Origin: Gigaspora rosea
Taxonomy: Eukaryota; Glomeromycota; Glomeromycetes; Diversisporales; Gigasporaceae
DNA length: 64,000 nt
Reading direction: 5' to 3'
Assembly: GCA_003550325.1 (NCBI GenBank)
Contig: QKWP01000414.1
Coordinates: forward strand, 249,183 to 313,182
Below, piece after piece: positions 11,010-22,410 of the stretch. Below the pieces are notes generated by a model. The model was not told the origin of the DNA. It searched no databases and worked only from the letters and a program-made list of their open reading frames with translations. The translations under genes and the position numbers were made by a program. Every line of letters starts with the position of its first letter. The first letter of the stretch is position 1.

Positions 11010-12693
11010 CTGTTAAACCTTTCTATAATCGCACCCTATATAGTCTTATTTCCTTATAATCACACACTATATAGTCACATTTACCTATAATCACCCCAAT
11101 TTTTTTAAAAAAAATTCACGAGTTATTAATTACCTGGGACGCCATTTATTATAACTATAAGGGGATCTGTACAACTATTAAATTAATTATTTACATTATT
11201 ATATGTATGCATTAGAAAGCTTTTCACTTTTTTTGTAACTTTTTGTTTCTATTGTTGTCTGAATTTCCTTTATAATTCTATCTCCTCCGATAAATTGGAG
11301 AGCCGTTTCCGGAATAGTATCCTTCCCTCATTTCTTATTCGAATACCATACTATGTTATGAACGTGTAGCCAGACAATTACTGAGAGCGATTGAATGGAT
11401 GTTGCATTAGATGCAGTTATTATTCCTCAATCGTAGCTATTTTTATCCCTTAATCTTTGTAATATTGGTATAATCTGTTTGCTTCTTTTAGTTGTTCACA
11501 ATTCTTTTCAGATGGCCTTCAGTGTCACAGAAATAACAGAGTTTTGACGTTTCTCTCTATTCTGTGATGATTTTCTGGTCCATTATATTCACATACCTTG
11601 GGATTCTTGGTGCAAGGTCTGTATAATTTTGTCGCATCAAAGATGATAACTCATTGATCAGACTGAATAGGAGTTCCTTCGTATAAAAGAGGCTTAATTT
11701 CGGTGATCGTGCTGATATTCTCAAATATCTGTTTTATCTCATTCGTAATTATATCTGTCTTTGTTATAGGAATCCTTCTGAGTTTTACACACAAGACTGA
11801 TTGTTTAGTTCTAGAGGAGATGAACCCATAAAGTGTTTGCTGAAAGATTGTGATTCCTTCTTTTGTGTATTTTCTCATTCGCTAATCATCAACAATATAA
11901 AACTCAAGAAAATATTGAGTTCTTAAAAAAAAGTGTGTCTTAGCTCCAATAAAAATCCGTCCTTATTTTGCTGTATAATGTGGTAATGATTTCATTGGTG
12001 TAGATGTTTTTTAGCTTTTGGATATCAAAGATCAGTGCATGATTGTTTTTGTACTTATATTAGCATGAATTAATTAAATGGCTTGACCTTTCTTAGTTTC
12101 GTGAACAACCTAGACCATGGCTTTGTATTTTGTGTTGTAATTCCAGTCCCACTATTTGCAGGTGCATATTTGCATTCATATGCGATTTCTTATATGCAGG
12201 TGACTCTGATCATCTGATATTTGGGTGTAATTGTTTCTGGAACTTTCCTCTTGTAAGACTGTGGAATTTTCCTCGTAAGTATTTTTCTTTCCTTCGACTT
12301 TTCCACCTAAGTTTGCGAGTTCCTCTTCGCACTTCCCTGTTCCAGTATATCAAACCAGTCAGTGGCTGTAGATGCTGTAATGCTAGAGATATCAGCGCTG
12401 GAAGAGGTAGTTTTTTCTGGCATAATCTTTGTGAGGGTTCCTTTTCTGGTTTTCCCTTTTTTTGAGTTTGTGTCCAGTTCCTTTTTCATTTTCTTGTTTT
12501 TGGATGAACTTTCGAGGTACTGTAGTTTACGTTTCCTTAGGGTGAGGGTGATTTTGCTGTTGTTATGTCTGTTGTCGATCCTCTCTTTCACACTAATTTT
12601 TAAAATTAGCCTATATATGACATCTAAAATTCAGCCTTTATATAAGCACTGAATTTCTTGAAACCAATTGTGTGATTATAGAAGGTTTAACTG
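11010..12693. mobile_element. Pogo/Tc1-like TIR element carrying a retroelement-like frame
   Basis: The left end CTGTTAAACCTTTCTATAAT and the right end (reverse) CAGTTAAACCTTCTATAATC are flanked by TA at 11008-11009 and 12694-12695. These ends look like pogo/Fot1-type termini. The left subterminal region repeats TATAATCRCAC.CTATATAGTC three times (11030-11100). The interior holds no recognisable transposase; instead it has minus-strand zinc-knuckle remnants (11499-12591). It is probably a non-autonomous element that acquired foreign coding sequence, or one into which a retroelement inserted. Confidence 0.65.
11499..12591 (-). pseudogene. Gag-like/ORF1-like remnant with CCHC zinc knuckle
   Basis: Minus-strand pieces, from upstream to downstream. 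At 12591-12307 there is a Lys/Ser/Thr-rich frame (KKGKTRKGTLTKI, then ITASTATDWFDILEQ). At 11878-11651 there is a 75-residue frame ending EIKPLLYEGTPIQSDQ. It continues past a TGA into VIIFDATKLYRPCTKNPKVC and then CYFCDTEGHLK at 11538-11505; a one-base shift later comes NC, giving CX2CX4HX4C. This knuckle, after a basic nucleic-acid-binding-like region, is typical of retroelement Gag or LINE ORF1 proteins. Broken by stops and at least one frameshift. The superfamily cannot be fixed because no reverse transcriptase is present. Confidence 0.55.
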
Positions 12694-12699
12694 TATTTC

Positions 12700-14605
12700 A
12701 AACTATTTTGAGCGAAAATAATGGCTAAAAAAGTCAAAATGTTTCACGAATTTGAAAGCGTTTTTGTATATAAACAAGCATTAATGCAATGACTACAAGA
12801 ATAATTAAATAAAGAGAAAATAGAACTGATTGCATTTACTTAATATTCTAAACAGATATGAAGATTTCCTAAATAAATTAATAAAAATAGAAACATTAGA
12901 ATCATAATAGCACAGTAAATTCTATACAATATAAAGCAAATAAAACCATAAATTTTGATCAAGAAAATGCTAAATATATACGTAACAATTCGAAATGCCT
13001 GCTGCAACTGGCAGTTTTGCGCCTTTTTAGAAAATTAGTTGAACCTTTACAAACCCTCTTTTTACTGGAAAAAGATGTAAGATCGGAGTCACAAGATTGA
13101 AAATCTATGTAACTATCCTTTAATAAAATCAATATCAAAATTAAAGTTTGTAATGTAGATTACGTATAATTTAAATTTAGTTATATCATAAAATATACAT
13201 TGTATAGAACATAATATTATATAGATCCACTCATCATCATATTTATTAATTGCTACTTTTATTATTTTTATGTGCTCTCACAATTTTTTCGTATACTATA
13301 AAAGATTTTTCTCATAAAATTTTGCTATGACTATAGCTAGTGGTCTTACCGGGTTAAAAAAAAGGAAGTCATTCAAAATTTTTAATGTCCCGGTATGAGT
13401 CAAAAATCTCAATGAATATCCAAATATTCTCATTTAAAAAATTCGTTGAATATCACATATTTACCCAAAATATTGTTTCGGGCACCATTTCGGGATAAAC
13501 AATTTAAGAATTAATTTAGAAATGGACTAAAAAACCAGTGATCGATCTTTTTTTAACCGATTTTAATATTTTAATTCAAGTGAAGTATCGGTTTTTCGTT
13601 ATATGAAGTTCAATTTTTATTATAAATTTGCTTAAAATATTATTGAAATTTTAGATTTAAAAAAAAATCAATTCATCGAAGATATAATCGTGCGAGATCG
13701 CAATAGGGTCTTTTCTACTGCTAACATACGGTTCGCGTCGCTTATAGTCACAAAAAAATTCATATAACTTCAAATAACATCTTGTTTTTTAATTTAGGTG
13801 GCATTAAAAATTTAAACCGTAAAAATAGTAATTCTGATGCTTCCCTTTCAGATTCACATTTACTTTTATTGATTGATTTTGTGAAGTATTAAAGACTAAA
13901 GTTGAGTGTTTTCTACTAAATATGAATTTTTCTTTGGAGGTAATGAATTTTGACCAATAATAATTAAGGAATGTGATTAAAATCTGAGTATAAGTGACAC
14001 GAACCATACATAATAACGAAACACAAGAGACAGGACCATGCAGTTTGTTATAAATTGTGTTTATTCGTATAGGACTTGTCGCAAGATCTCTTCGGATTGT
14101 TGCCCTTTTATTGTCAGATAATCATCCGTAGTGAAGAGACTTTTCGAATTATTAATAGTTAATCAAAACTAATTAATATATTAGAGATGTCCCATTCAAG
14201 AGAATGTGATAAAATTTATCACATTTGTAATACGTGCACATTCGATTTTATCTAACCTCGATATTATCACATGATACATCGCATAGGTTAATTATTAATA
14301 ATGTGTAATGTAAATAAGCGCATTATTAATTTTTCATTATTAACAACGTTTACACACAAATAAACTTTTATAAATTCATGCATCAGCAATACAGATGCAG
14401 ACATGAAATCACTCAGTTACGTCCGAATACCCGGATTTACTTATTTGTGCCGGTAATACAGAAATTTAATTTTGTAAATAAAGTGCAAATTTTAGATTAG
14501 GAGGTTAACGTTAGAAGCGAGACTACTGTCCATTATATGGGTCATGGTCCAGCAAAACCATCTTCTGAATCGAGGTAGGACCGTCCCGAGTGCCTAGATC
14601 GTCAG
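12700..14605. other. Intergenic, no gene seen
   Basis: AT-rich DNA with only short open frames. Local hairpins occur, for example GTGATAAAATTTATCAC near 14206-14222. Confidence 0.4.
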
Positions 14606-14607
14606 GT

Positions 14608-15346
14608 GAGACCAATTTAATTCGGTGGTTTGCGTTACATTCCTTTCTCTCAACTAAGTAAACACTAATTTCGGATTTTTATAGGTCGTATATTTAAATA
14701 TTAAATTAAATTTACATTTTTAACACAAGTATCCACCAAAAGTGCATATAATTTTTTTTTTAACTTCAAGCTCTAAACTAGCACTCATGGTAATAGAGTT
14801 ATTTTAAAAATAAATTTTTTAAGCAATTTCGTAAAATTTAGTTCATTATTAATATCTAATATTTACATACTGTAATAATTAATAAGATTTTTGGTTATTT
14901 TAATGGACCATTGAAAAAGGCTCTGTTATCATCTAGAGCTAGCTGAGAGCTTCAAATTAAAAAACAAATAGTATATATTTTTGTTAGATATTCGTGTCAA
15001 TAAATGTAAATTTAGTTTGATAATTTTTTTTTTTAGAATTTTAATTGCTGTATATAAAATTGGCACTATCGCTATACAAGTAATAGTTATTAGTCGTGTC
15101 GTAGACGATAACTGGTTATTCATCTACTAAAGACTCGACTGATAATTATAGTTAATGATTCATTAATAATACGTATTTTTACCGATATTTTTTGCTAATC
15201 GGAGATTTTTAACCTTATTTAAATTTACGGCCTATAAAAAAAAAAACAGAAATTAATAATCTTCATATGTTACCCTAATTATGTTTGATTTACTTAGTTG
15301 AAGCAACACCTTATGATAACGTAAACCACCGAACCGAATTGGTCTC
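14608..15346. mobile_element. TIR element, about 0.74 kb
   Basis: GAGACCAATTTAATTCGGTG at 14608 pairs with the complement of CACCGAACCGAATTGGTCTC ending at 15346. The arms continue inward through GGTTTGCGTTA.. and CAACTAAGTAAA over roughly 75 bp with gaps. No convincing TSD beyond CGTC. No coding capacity recognised. Confidence 0.55.
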
Positions 15347-15808
15347 GTCTTACACAATTGATTTAAAAAACTTTTTTTATACGTTCAATACTTTTTCGGG
15401 AATTCGGATAGATCATCTCTTCTGTGAGCCCGCAAAGCGTATTACCGGTAAGTAAAATTTGAAGTTTTCGTGCTATACTATAAGAATATCGCATCACTAT
15501 GAATCATTCGACCTTCATGTTATACTTTACATGCAGAAGTTATAAGTCACTACGTTGACCAAATCTCGTCTGTTATGCAACAAAAGGGCAAAAGCTTAAA
15601 ATAATTAAATAACGATTTAGAAAGTGTAAGGTTATGATTGTATGATCTTTTTTACATGTTATGTAATATAGAAATATCGGATAGCGAATAGTTTGCCTGG
15701 TATTTTCATACTCAACCTGTGCAGTAGTTAAATTAATTATATTTTTTATTATATACAATTTTGAACCTCTATAATAAAAAATATCACCTGTTTTTTGTGG
15801 GAGATCAT

Positions 15809-15960
15809 AATGAAATCCAGATTAAAATGAAATTATAATATAAAAAATCTCCGAAAAATAAATATTTTTGGGTGCATTTTTAGGGTTAGGGGTTAGGGTT
15901 CATTTTAAAGTAAAGTTATAATAAACAAGTATTAGAAAATATAGATTTCATTTTAATTTA
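15809..15960. mobile_element. Relic with telomere-like core
   Basis: ATTAAAATGAAAT near 15821 and ATTTCATTTTAAT near 15945 are inverted copies. Between them lies TTTTTAGGGTTAGGGGTTAG. It resembles 5345-5465 and, in the opposite sense, the CCTAACCC cores at 2986-3168 and 50491-50665. Confidence 0.45.
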
Positions 15961-16224
15961 AGAAAATGATTTAATAATAAAACAAAGAAACCATGACAGC
16001 TAGCTCCATTTTCTAGTAAAAAATGCGTATAATGAAATTTTGCATATAAGAGTTTTTTTATGCTAATTAAACAAAAAAAGAAAATATTGTTTTATATCGG
16101 ATGTTGATAATTTTCTTGACATAAGGGAATTCGTGTTGAGTTATAACTGGGGTGAATTTTAGGAAAAAATCCTTATAGGTTTTGACTGTTTTTGCGTAAC
16201 TTTCCTGAATGACACAACCAAATA

Positions 16225-16565
16225 CAGTCAACTCCTTCTAAGTGCATATCAATGGGCCAGCAAAATATCTTGCATTTAAAGAGAATCTGCAATTAAAGAA
16301 AATTAAATTAATATATAAGTTTATAAATTAAAAAAATATCTTGCACTTAGAAAAAATTCTTTAATTAAATAAATAAATTTAATTGATTAATAAGTATCTT
16401 GCAATTAGAGAAATTAATTTTATATATGCTGGCCAAAAAAAAAACTTGCACTTACAGAATAAAAACTTGCACTTATTTTATAAGTCCCAACTTGGGCCAA
16501 ATCTATTTTATTGCACTTAAAGAGAACTTGCACTTAGAGAACGTGCACTTAGAGGGAGTCGCGAT
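16225..16565. mobile_element. Mariner-type MITE with internal CTTGCACTTA repeats
   Basis: The ends CAGTCAACTCCTTCTAAGTG and (reverse) ATCGCGACTCCCTCTAAGTG are next to TA on both sides (16223-16224, 16566-16567). The right outer 5 bp have diverged. The interior repeats TTGCACTTAnAGAA many times, partly in inverted order. Noncoding. Confidence 0.65.
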
Positions 16566-17150
16566 TACTCGCTAACATAAATACGTGCGATAGTGAGTGG
16601 TGTCTAAAAATTTTGACCAAACATAAATAATTCTTCTCTACTATCTTTACTACGATAAATCATATTACAAATCACGAAGTAATGATGTGTTAAAATTTTA
16701 TAAAAAAAAAAGGAAACGCAACATAACTTATGTTTTAAAAAATCAGATTGCTTTGAAAACCGATATTACTGTACTAATTTTATTTATTTTTTCAAAATTT
16801 TGATTACTATTTCTTAAAATTTTGTGCCAAAATATATTCTAGAAATCAGTATTAAATTTTCAGACGAATCAGATTTATAAAATAACTAGTAAAATTATGA
16901 ATTGAACCTCCATACGTATTGTTATTATTTATAAACATATTATTTGTAACTATATGTTATTAACTTACCATTCTTCAAGGTACTGTGTCAATTTCTTTCC
17001 TTTTTTGATTTCCAATTGCGCATTATGAGGTAAGGAAAACGTAACTATTTACAAGAAATGTAGTAATGGGAAGAAAAATGTAAAGGCTTGTTAAAAGGAA
17101 ATGAAGTAATAATGTAGTAATCGACCGGGAGCATGTGGTGACGAATTTTA

Positions 17151-17385
17151 CAGGAGGATCACCAAACTTCCGGGTCTATGCGTCGGATCTAGGTCGGCGT
17201 TTAGCCCTAGTTTTAGCAGATTCTATTGTAAAATTATCAGCTGGGCATTTTTTACTTAATGAATGGGTATGATTTCATTAGTAAAATTTATGATCCTGGG
17301 GCAAAATTGATCAATTCCGATCCAGCCGACCATGATTCCGATGCACTCCGTCACATCCCGACCCGGAAGTTTGGTGACCCCCCTG
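17151..17385. mobile_element. GC-richer MITE with TA target
   Basis: The ends CAGGAGGATCACCAAACTTC and (reverse) CAGGGGGGTCACCAAACTTC, then CGGGTC, are flanked by TA (17149-17150, 17386-17387). The 235-bp element lies about 630 bp before the F-box gene 2 start and is visibly richer in G+C than its surroundings. Confidence 0.75.
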
Positions 17386-17901
17386 TATGAGTTTGTGGTG
17401 ACGATCAGCTCCCGTGACACCACTAACTCACTAGAGTGATGTGACACCTGAAAAATTTTAGCTGCATCTGATTGGCATAAATTTTAGTAGTACTGTCGAG
17501 GCACATCGCTAGCACACATCATGCTAAGTAACAGTATATCACGTGATCGAAAAGTGATGCAGCCACTACAAGCGGATTGAGCGTTGCACCAATTCCACCT
17601 AGAAGCTTAAGATCACTGGCCTTGCTACATTTCTCTGCTCCCATTTTCTACTCATGTTCTCTACTCGTAAGTACGTTTCTGCTCACATGTCTCTGATACA
17701 CGTGTTTGTTCACAGCCGGTTCGCCTTCGACGATGCGGAAAATCACTGGCTTATCAATCCTGCGATGATTTCAAACGCCGTTCCTCGGTCAATCATTCAC
17801 TTATATGTCACGTACTGTGCTAACACATATCAATCGCTTAATAAGCGATCACATCCGGCCTAAATAAATAATTTGTCGTACGACTTTAGTTACAAGAAGC
17901 G

Positions 17902-18016
17902 ATCCTTTCCAAATTTTGTTTTTTTTGGCAACCTTTCACAGCATAATGTATGCAAAGGGCATCAGGTATATAAATCCTGCGTACGTACGTACGTACTTAC
18001 ATTCGTAATTTTCAAT
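17902..18016 (+). promoter_or_regulatory. Upstream region of F-box gene 2: TATA box and CGTACG tract
   Basis: TATATAAA lies at 17967-17974, 43 bp before the ATG. A (CGTA)n tract, CGTACGTACGTACGTAC, lies at 17980-17996. ATCCTTTCCAAATTT at 17903-17917 is also found upstream of paralogue 1 (reverse strand, near 8660-8675), in the same order relative to the CGTACG tract. Both genes have TTCAAT or TCAAT just before ATG. Conservation of this order suggests a duplicated promoter. Which element is bound by a factor is not visible. Confidence 0.55.
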
Positions 18017-19627
18017 ATGATTACATTACCGAATGAATGTTATTATATAATATTTAATAACTTCCGGAACAATTATAAAAACTTATTTTCATGTGCACTT
18101 GTAAACCGTCAATGGTGTAGAATTATTATACCAATTTTGTGGAGCGAACCAGGTCATCATTTTAAAGATTTAAGACTTATAAGAATATTTTTTTTGACGC
18201 TAAATGCAGAAGAACAAACTTTATTAGTTCCTTTTAACATTAACTTTCCAAGTTATCCAAAACCATTATTTGAATATACAAATTATATCACATCTTTTAA
18301 CTATTTTTTGTATGATGGAATAAGAAATTGGCTTTCTTATGGAGGAAATGAAATAAGAAGTGAGCTTGGAAATGCCGTTAAATGTTCTTTAATTGCAATG
18401 CTTCTACGAACTAGTAAAAACCTTAAATATTTATATATTGATAAAATAATTTGTAATCAAATAATATTTGAACACCTTTATGAGAACACTACTATTACCT
18501 CTTTAGATTTGTATCTCACATATAATCTCAGCGATACCTTTAAATCTAATGCAATAGATGGATTAATAAAAATCCTTTATAAGAATTCTGCTTTGACTTC
18601 TTTAAATCTTATATCAATTCAACTTGGGACTAAAAGAGTAGAAACATTATTAGAGGCTCTTTATAAAAACACAGTCCTAAATTCTTTAAGTCTTTATGAT
18701 AATAAGATTGGTGTTAAAGAAGGAAAGATGTTTGCAAAGTTTCTTTGCAAAAACACTACACTTACTTCTTTGAATCTATGTGGAAGCGATGGAGATTGGT
18801 TACTTTATAGTGATATTGGATCAGAAGGAGGAAAAGCATTAGCAGATGCACTTTTTAAGAACAATACTCTGAAAAATCTGAATCTCCAATATAATAATTT
18901 TGGACCAGAAGTAGGAATGGCATTAGCTGATGCACTTTGCAAGAACACCACGTTGACTTCTTTGAAACTTGGTTATAATAATCTTGGAATAGAAGGAGAA
19001 AAAGTATTAGCAGATGCACTTTGCAAGAATACCACATTGATTTCTCTGGATCTTAGTGAGAATAAACTTGGGCCAAATGGAGGAAAAGCACTAGCCGATG
19101 CACTTTGCAAGAACACTTCACTGAAAAATTTGAACCTTCAATGTAATAGACTTGGACCGAATGGAGGAATAGCATTAGCCAATGCACTTCTCAAGAACAC
19201 CACGCTAACTTCTTTAAATCTTGGTGGAAGTAATAGAAGTCGATCACTTAATAATATTGGATCAAAAGGAGGAAAGGCATTTGCAATTGCACTTTACAAA
19301 AATGCTACATTAACTTCTTTGGATATTAGTTATAATAACCTTGGATCAGAAGTAGGAATAGGATTAGCTAAAGCACTTTGCAAGAACACCACTCTGACTT
19401 CTCTGGATCTTAGTGAGAACAAACTTGGATCAGAAGGAGGAAAAGCATTAGCCAATGCACTTTGTAAGAACATCTCGCTAAAAGATTTGAACCTACAATA
19501 TAATGAGATTGGGTCAGAAGGAGGGAAAGCATTAGCATATTCGCTTTTCAAGAACACAACACTGGCTTCTTTGAATCTTAAATCTAATGGTATTGGATCA
19601 GAAGGAGGGAAAGCATTAGCATATTAG
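18017..19627 (+). CDS. F-box/LRR (RNI-like) protein, paralogue 2, truncated by a nonsense codon
   Basis: A 536-residue paralogue of the gene at 6809-8578. I start it at the ATG at 18017 (MITLPNECYYIIFNNF), which aligns with the paralogue's start. The frame is open upstream to 17873, but only through a non-ATG codon, and that stretch is promoter. An F-box-like N-terminus (CALVNRQWC, ILWSEP) is followed by 28-residue repeats EGGKALADALCKNTTLTSLN from residue 270. One repeat has a seven-residue insertion (GGSNRSRSLNN). The stop TAG at 19625-19627 falls inside a repeat: the frame continues FFKNTTLISLNLKSND and ends at TAA 19724-19726, which would give 569 residues. The previous repeat has TCG (Ser) at the same place, so a TCG to TAG change is the simple explanation. 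It may be a working short allele, a young pseudogene, or a sequencing error. The likely role is an SCF substrate receptor; the target is unknown. Confidence 0.85.
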   Translation: MITLPNECYYIIFNNFRNNYKNLFSCALVNRQWCRIIIPILWSEPGHHFKDLRLIRIFFLTLNAEEQTLLVPFNINFPSYPKPLFEYTNYITSFNYFLYDGIRNWLSYGGNEIRSELGNAVKCSLIAMLLRTSKNLKYLYIDKIICNQIIFEHLYENTTITSLDLYLTYNLSDTFKSNAIDGLIKILYKNSALTSLNLISIQLGTKRVETLLEALYKNTVLNSLSLYDNKIGVKEGKMFAKFLCKNTTLTSLNLCGSDGDWLLYSDIGSEGGKALADALFKNNTLKNLNLQYNNFGPEVGMALADALCKNTTLTSLKLGYNNLGIEGEKVLADALCKNTTLISLDLSENKLGPNGGKALADALCKNTSLKNLNLQCNRLGPNGGIALANALLKNTTLTSLNLGGSNRSRSLNNIGSKGGKAFAIALYKNATLTSLDISYNNLGSEVGIGLAKALCKNTTLTSLDLSENKLGSEGGKALANALCKNISLKDLNLQYNEIGSEGGKALAYSLFKNTTLASLNLKSNGIGSEGGKALAY

Positions 19628-19739
19628 TTTTTCAAGAATACCACATTGATTTCTTTGAATCTTAAATCTAATGATATTGATTTTAAAATAGATTCAAATA
19701 ATCAAAGTATAGAAATAATACAATAAAATTTATAATATA

Positions 19740-20745
19740 ATTCTATTAATTATTAAATGTAATACAATCAATCATTAATAACTATTTTCAATAAAGAAAT
19801 ATGATTAAATTTAACAAAATGTAACTAAAAAAAAGAGAGAACTCGAGTTGAATCTAAATTTAAGCACGCTTATATAAATCCAAAAATCGTCATTAATATT
19901 TATTGTACGGTCATGTTGTTACTACTATTATAATTTTTTCTTATTTGTTCTGTTTTAAAACTGATGATGCTGTAAATAACTGATTATACTAAAAATGTTA
20001 CGTATAAAACTGTTTAAAGAAAAATAAATTTAGAGTTACATATTTTGTTTAATATTATTAAATGCTTATGATAATAAAAACTGTTAAACGATAAAATATA
20101 AATTAGGATAATAAAAATAACCATTTATTCCAAATGGCCATTTTTTAATGACATAATTTTGATAAAATCAGGCGGTATTATGGGATAATGTCGACTAATT
20201 TTTGAGAAAATAGTAATCAGGAGCTCGAATTAAATGTTCAAGTAGACAATTTAAAATTGATTGTGAAGTTGAAATATGAATAAAACTTTTGTAAACAATC
20301 AAACTAGTATCAAAATCTGGGTACCCTGTAAATTGAGTTATCTAAATATTTGGATTGAGAGTTCTTGAATTATTAAAAGAGTTTTGAAGAACGTTTATAT
20401 ATTTGTCAATTGGAAGTCACTTTATTACGTGTATATGGACTATGATGAACGTTTCATTATTTATCAGTTCATTAGAAACTATTCACTTTATATAATCCTT
20501 GCTGGCCTTGTCAAAAGACAAAAACCTACTATTGTTACAAAAGAAAACTATAATTTGAGTGCTTATTATATTTCTTAATATATTATGTAAAAATTTCTAT
20601 ATTTAATATAATACACGAGTTTATCAATAATCGATTTAGTAAATTCCTAAAACAACGTATACATAAAGATGAAATAAACTTTATATAGGTCATATCATCA
20701 CTTCTGATACATTATATTTTATACAATAAATTAAAAAACTTATTA
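19740..20745. other. Intergenic 3' of F-box gene 2
   Basis: AT-rich; an AATAAA lies at about 19791, a possible poly(A) signal for the gene if read-through occurs. Nothing else is supported. Confidence 0.35.
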
Positions 20746-21189
20746 ATAAAATAAGGGAAATTCTAGGCATCTCTAGCTAGAGATGCCTAGTTTATATATC
20801 TCTGGCCACTTGGACCAATCAAAAAACAAGAAAATCACATGACTAAAGCTCATGTATTTATTCGATTGCCGATGCAAGGTCGAACGATTTAACTATGCAT
20901 CGCCGGATACTAACACAAGATCAGATCGTCGATCTAATTAAAGGTTTTTGATCTAATTTGATTTATTTTTTCTGTTTCGCTTTGTTTTTGTTGTGGGTTT
21001 ATTTTTTTTTTCGTTGGTTTTGTTTTTTCTTAACTAACACTTTTTCTTCGAGTTAGTAGAGCCACCGTAGGTGTCGTTATTTACGAAATATGACTTTCGT
21101 CATTTCGGCGCCGTCTTTGTGGTGACTCCAAATCGGCAAAGGAAGATTTTGCTCTGTACATTTAGCAACCTATGTTGGATGGTATATGA

Positions 21190-22050
21190 AAAGTTGAAAC
21201 ATTAACGTTTCAGTTCTTTATTTATGAAGGGGCTTTCATCATTTCGGTACTGGTGGTTTGTTTTTTTTTCTTTTCTCAAATTAATTGCCGTTGTATATAG
21301 TAATTTCGGGCTTTGCTTTGGTGCTGTAGTTAGTGATTTCTGTTTTAGTTGTTTTGGGTTGGTAGTGACTTTGGGCTTCGATGTTCTTGGACTTTGCCAT
21401 TCTGTTGGCATTGTTTGTAGAGGTTTCGTTGATGTTGTTTGTGGAGGTTTCGTTGACATCGTTTGTGAAGGTTTCGTTGCCGTCGTTTGTGGATGTCGTT
21501 TGTAGAAATTTCGTTGGTGATTTTATGATATTCTTATTGGTAAGTCTTGTGTTTTTGATTTTTTTCTTGGCTTATTTTTTTTTTCTTTTTTCAAATTAAT
21601 TGCCATCGTATATAGTAATTTCGGGCTTCGTTTCGATGCCGTAGTTAGTGATTTCCATTTCGGTTGTTTTGGGTTAGTAGTGACTTTGGGCTTCGATGTT
21701 CTTGGACTTTGCCGTTTTGTTGGCATTGTTTATAGAGGTTTCGTTGACGTCGTTTGTGGAGGTTTTGTTGACGTCATTTGTGAAGGTTTCGTTGACATCA
21801 TTTGTGGACTTCGTTTGCGGAGATTTTGTTGGTGATTTTATGATATTCTTATTGATAAGTCTTGTGTTTTTGATTTTATTTTTCTTGGCCTATTTTTTTT
21901 TTTTCTAGAATAATTGGTTCGCTTCGTTGTTTCGGTGTCGTCATTGGTGATTTCAACTTTTGCAGTTTTAGTTGTTTTGGATTTGTGATTTCGGTATAGT
22001 AAGTCTTGTCTGTGTTTTTGCATGGATATATTTTTTTTCAACTAATCTTT
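21190..22050 (-). repeat. About 318-bp tandem repeat encoding Lys/Thr/Pro-rich frames
   Basis: Landmarks recur at 21379 and 21696 and at 21511 and 21829, a period of 317-318 bp, with a degenerate third unit. On the minus strand each unit is open and reads like PRTSKPKVTTNPKQ..KSLTT, preceded by short repeats of TSTKPPQT type (24-bp units, 21420-21500 and 21740-21810). Composition is histone H1-like or disordered. Other frames are also open, so coding is uncertain. It may be a captured gene piece inside the TIR element. Confidence 0.35.
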
Positions 22051-22410
22051 TTCACTTTAGAGCCATCGTGGTGGTGACTTTGGCTTTGTCGTCGTTGGTG
22101 TTCTTGGATTTGGCCGTTTCGTTGTTCTTGAGTATGAGTAGAGTGGAAGTTTGTAGTGGTTCTGATATGCAAGTCAATTTTTATTAGTATTGCGAATACT
22201 TTGCATGAATTAGTATCGTGTGATGATTTTTAGTTTTTCTTTTTTTTCTATTATATTGTAATTGTCTGTGTTTAATAAATTAAATATTTTAATAAAGTAT
22301 GCTATATTGGCTTTGTGGGATCTGAACTGAGTTGATTTCTGTGTGGGTACTAATGCTATGGCTGCATATGATTGATTTTGTCATGACTTTGCTTAAATTT
22401 TTTAAAAAAA

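Noticed and set aside
12130..12652. Plus-strand frames of 96-111 residues
   Set aside because: They oppose the Lys-rich minus-strand frame and read as Phe/Leu/Ser-rich antisense text.
17654..17863. A 69-residue frame and a possible 5' exon (GTAAGT at about 17667) before F-box gene 2
   Set aside because: The F-box gene has its own ATG and TATA box with paralogue support; no matching 3' splice site in frame was found.
17873..18016. A longer start for F-box gene 2
   Set aside because: The upstream codons contain no ATG, and the stretch is the promoter shared with the paralogue.
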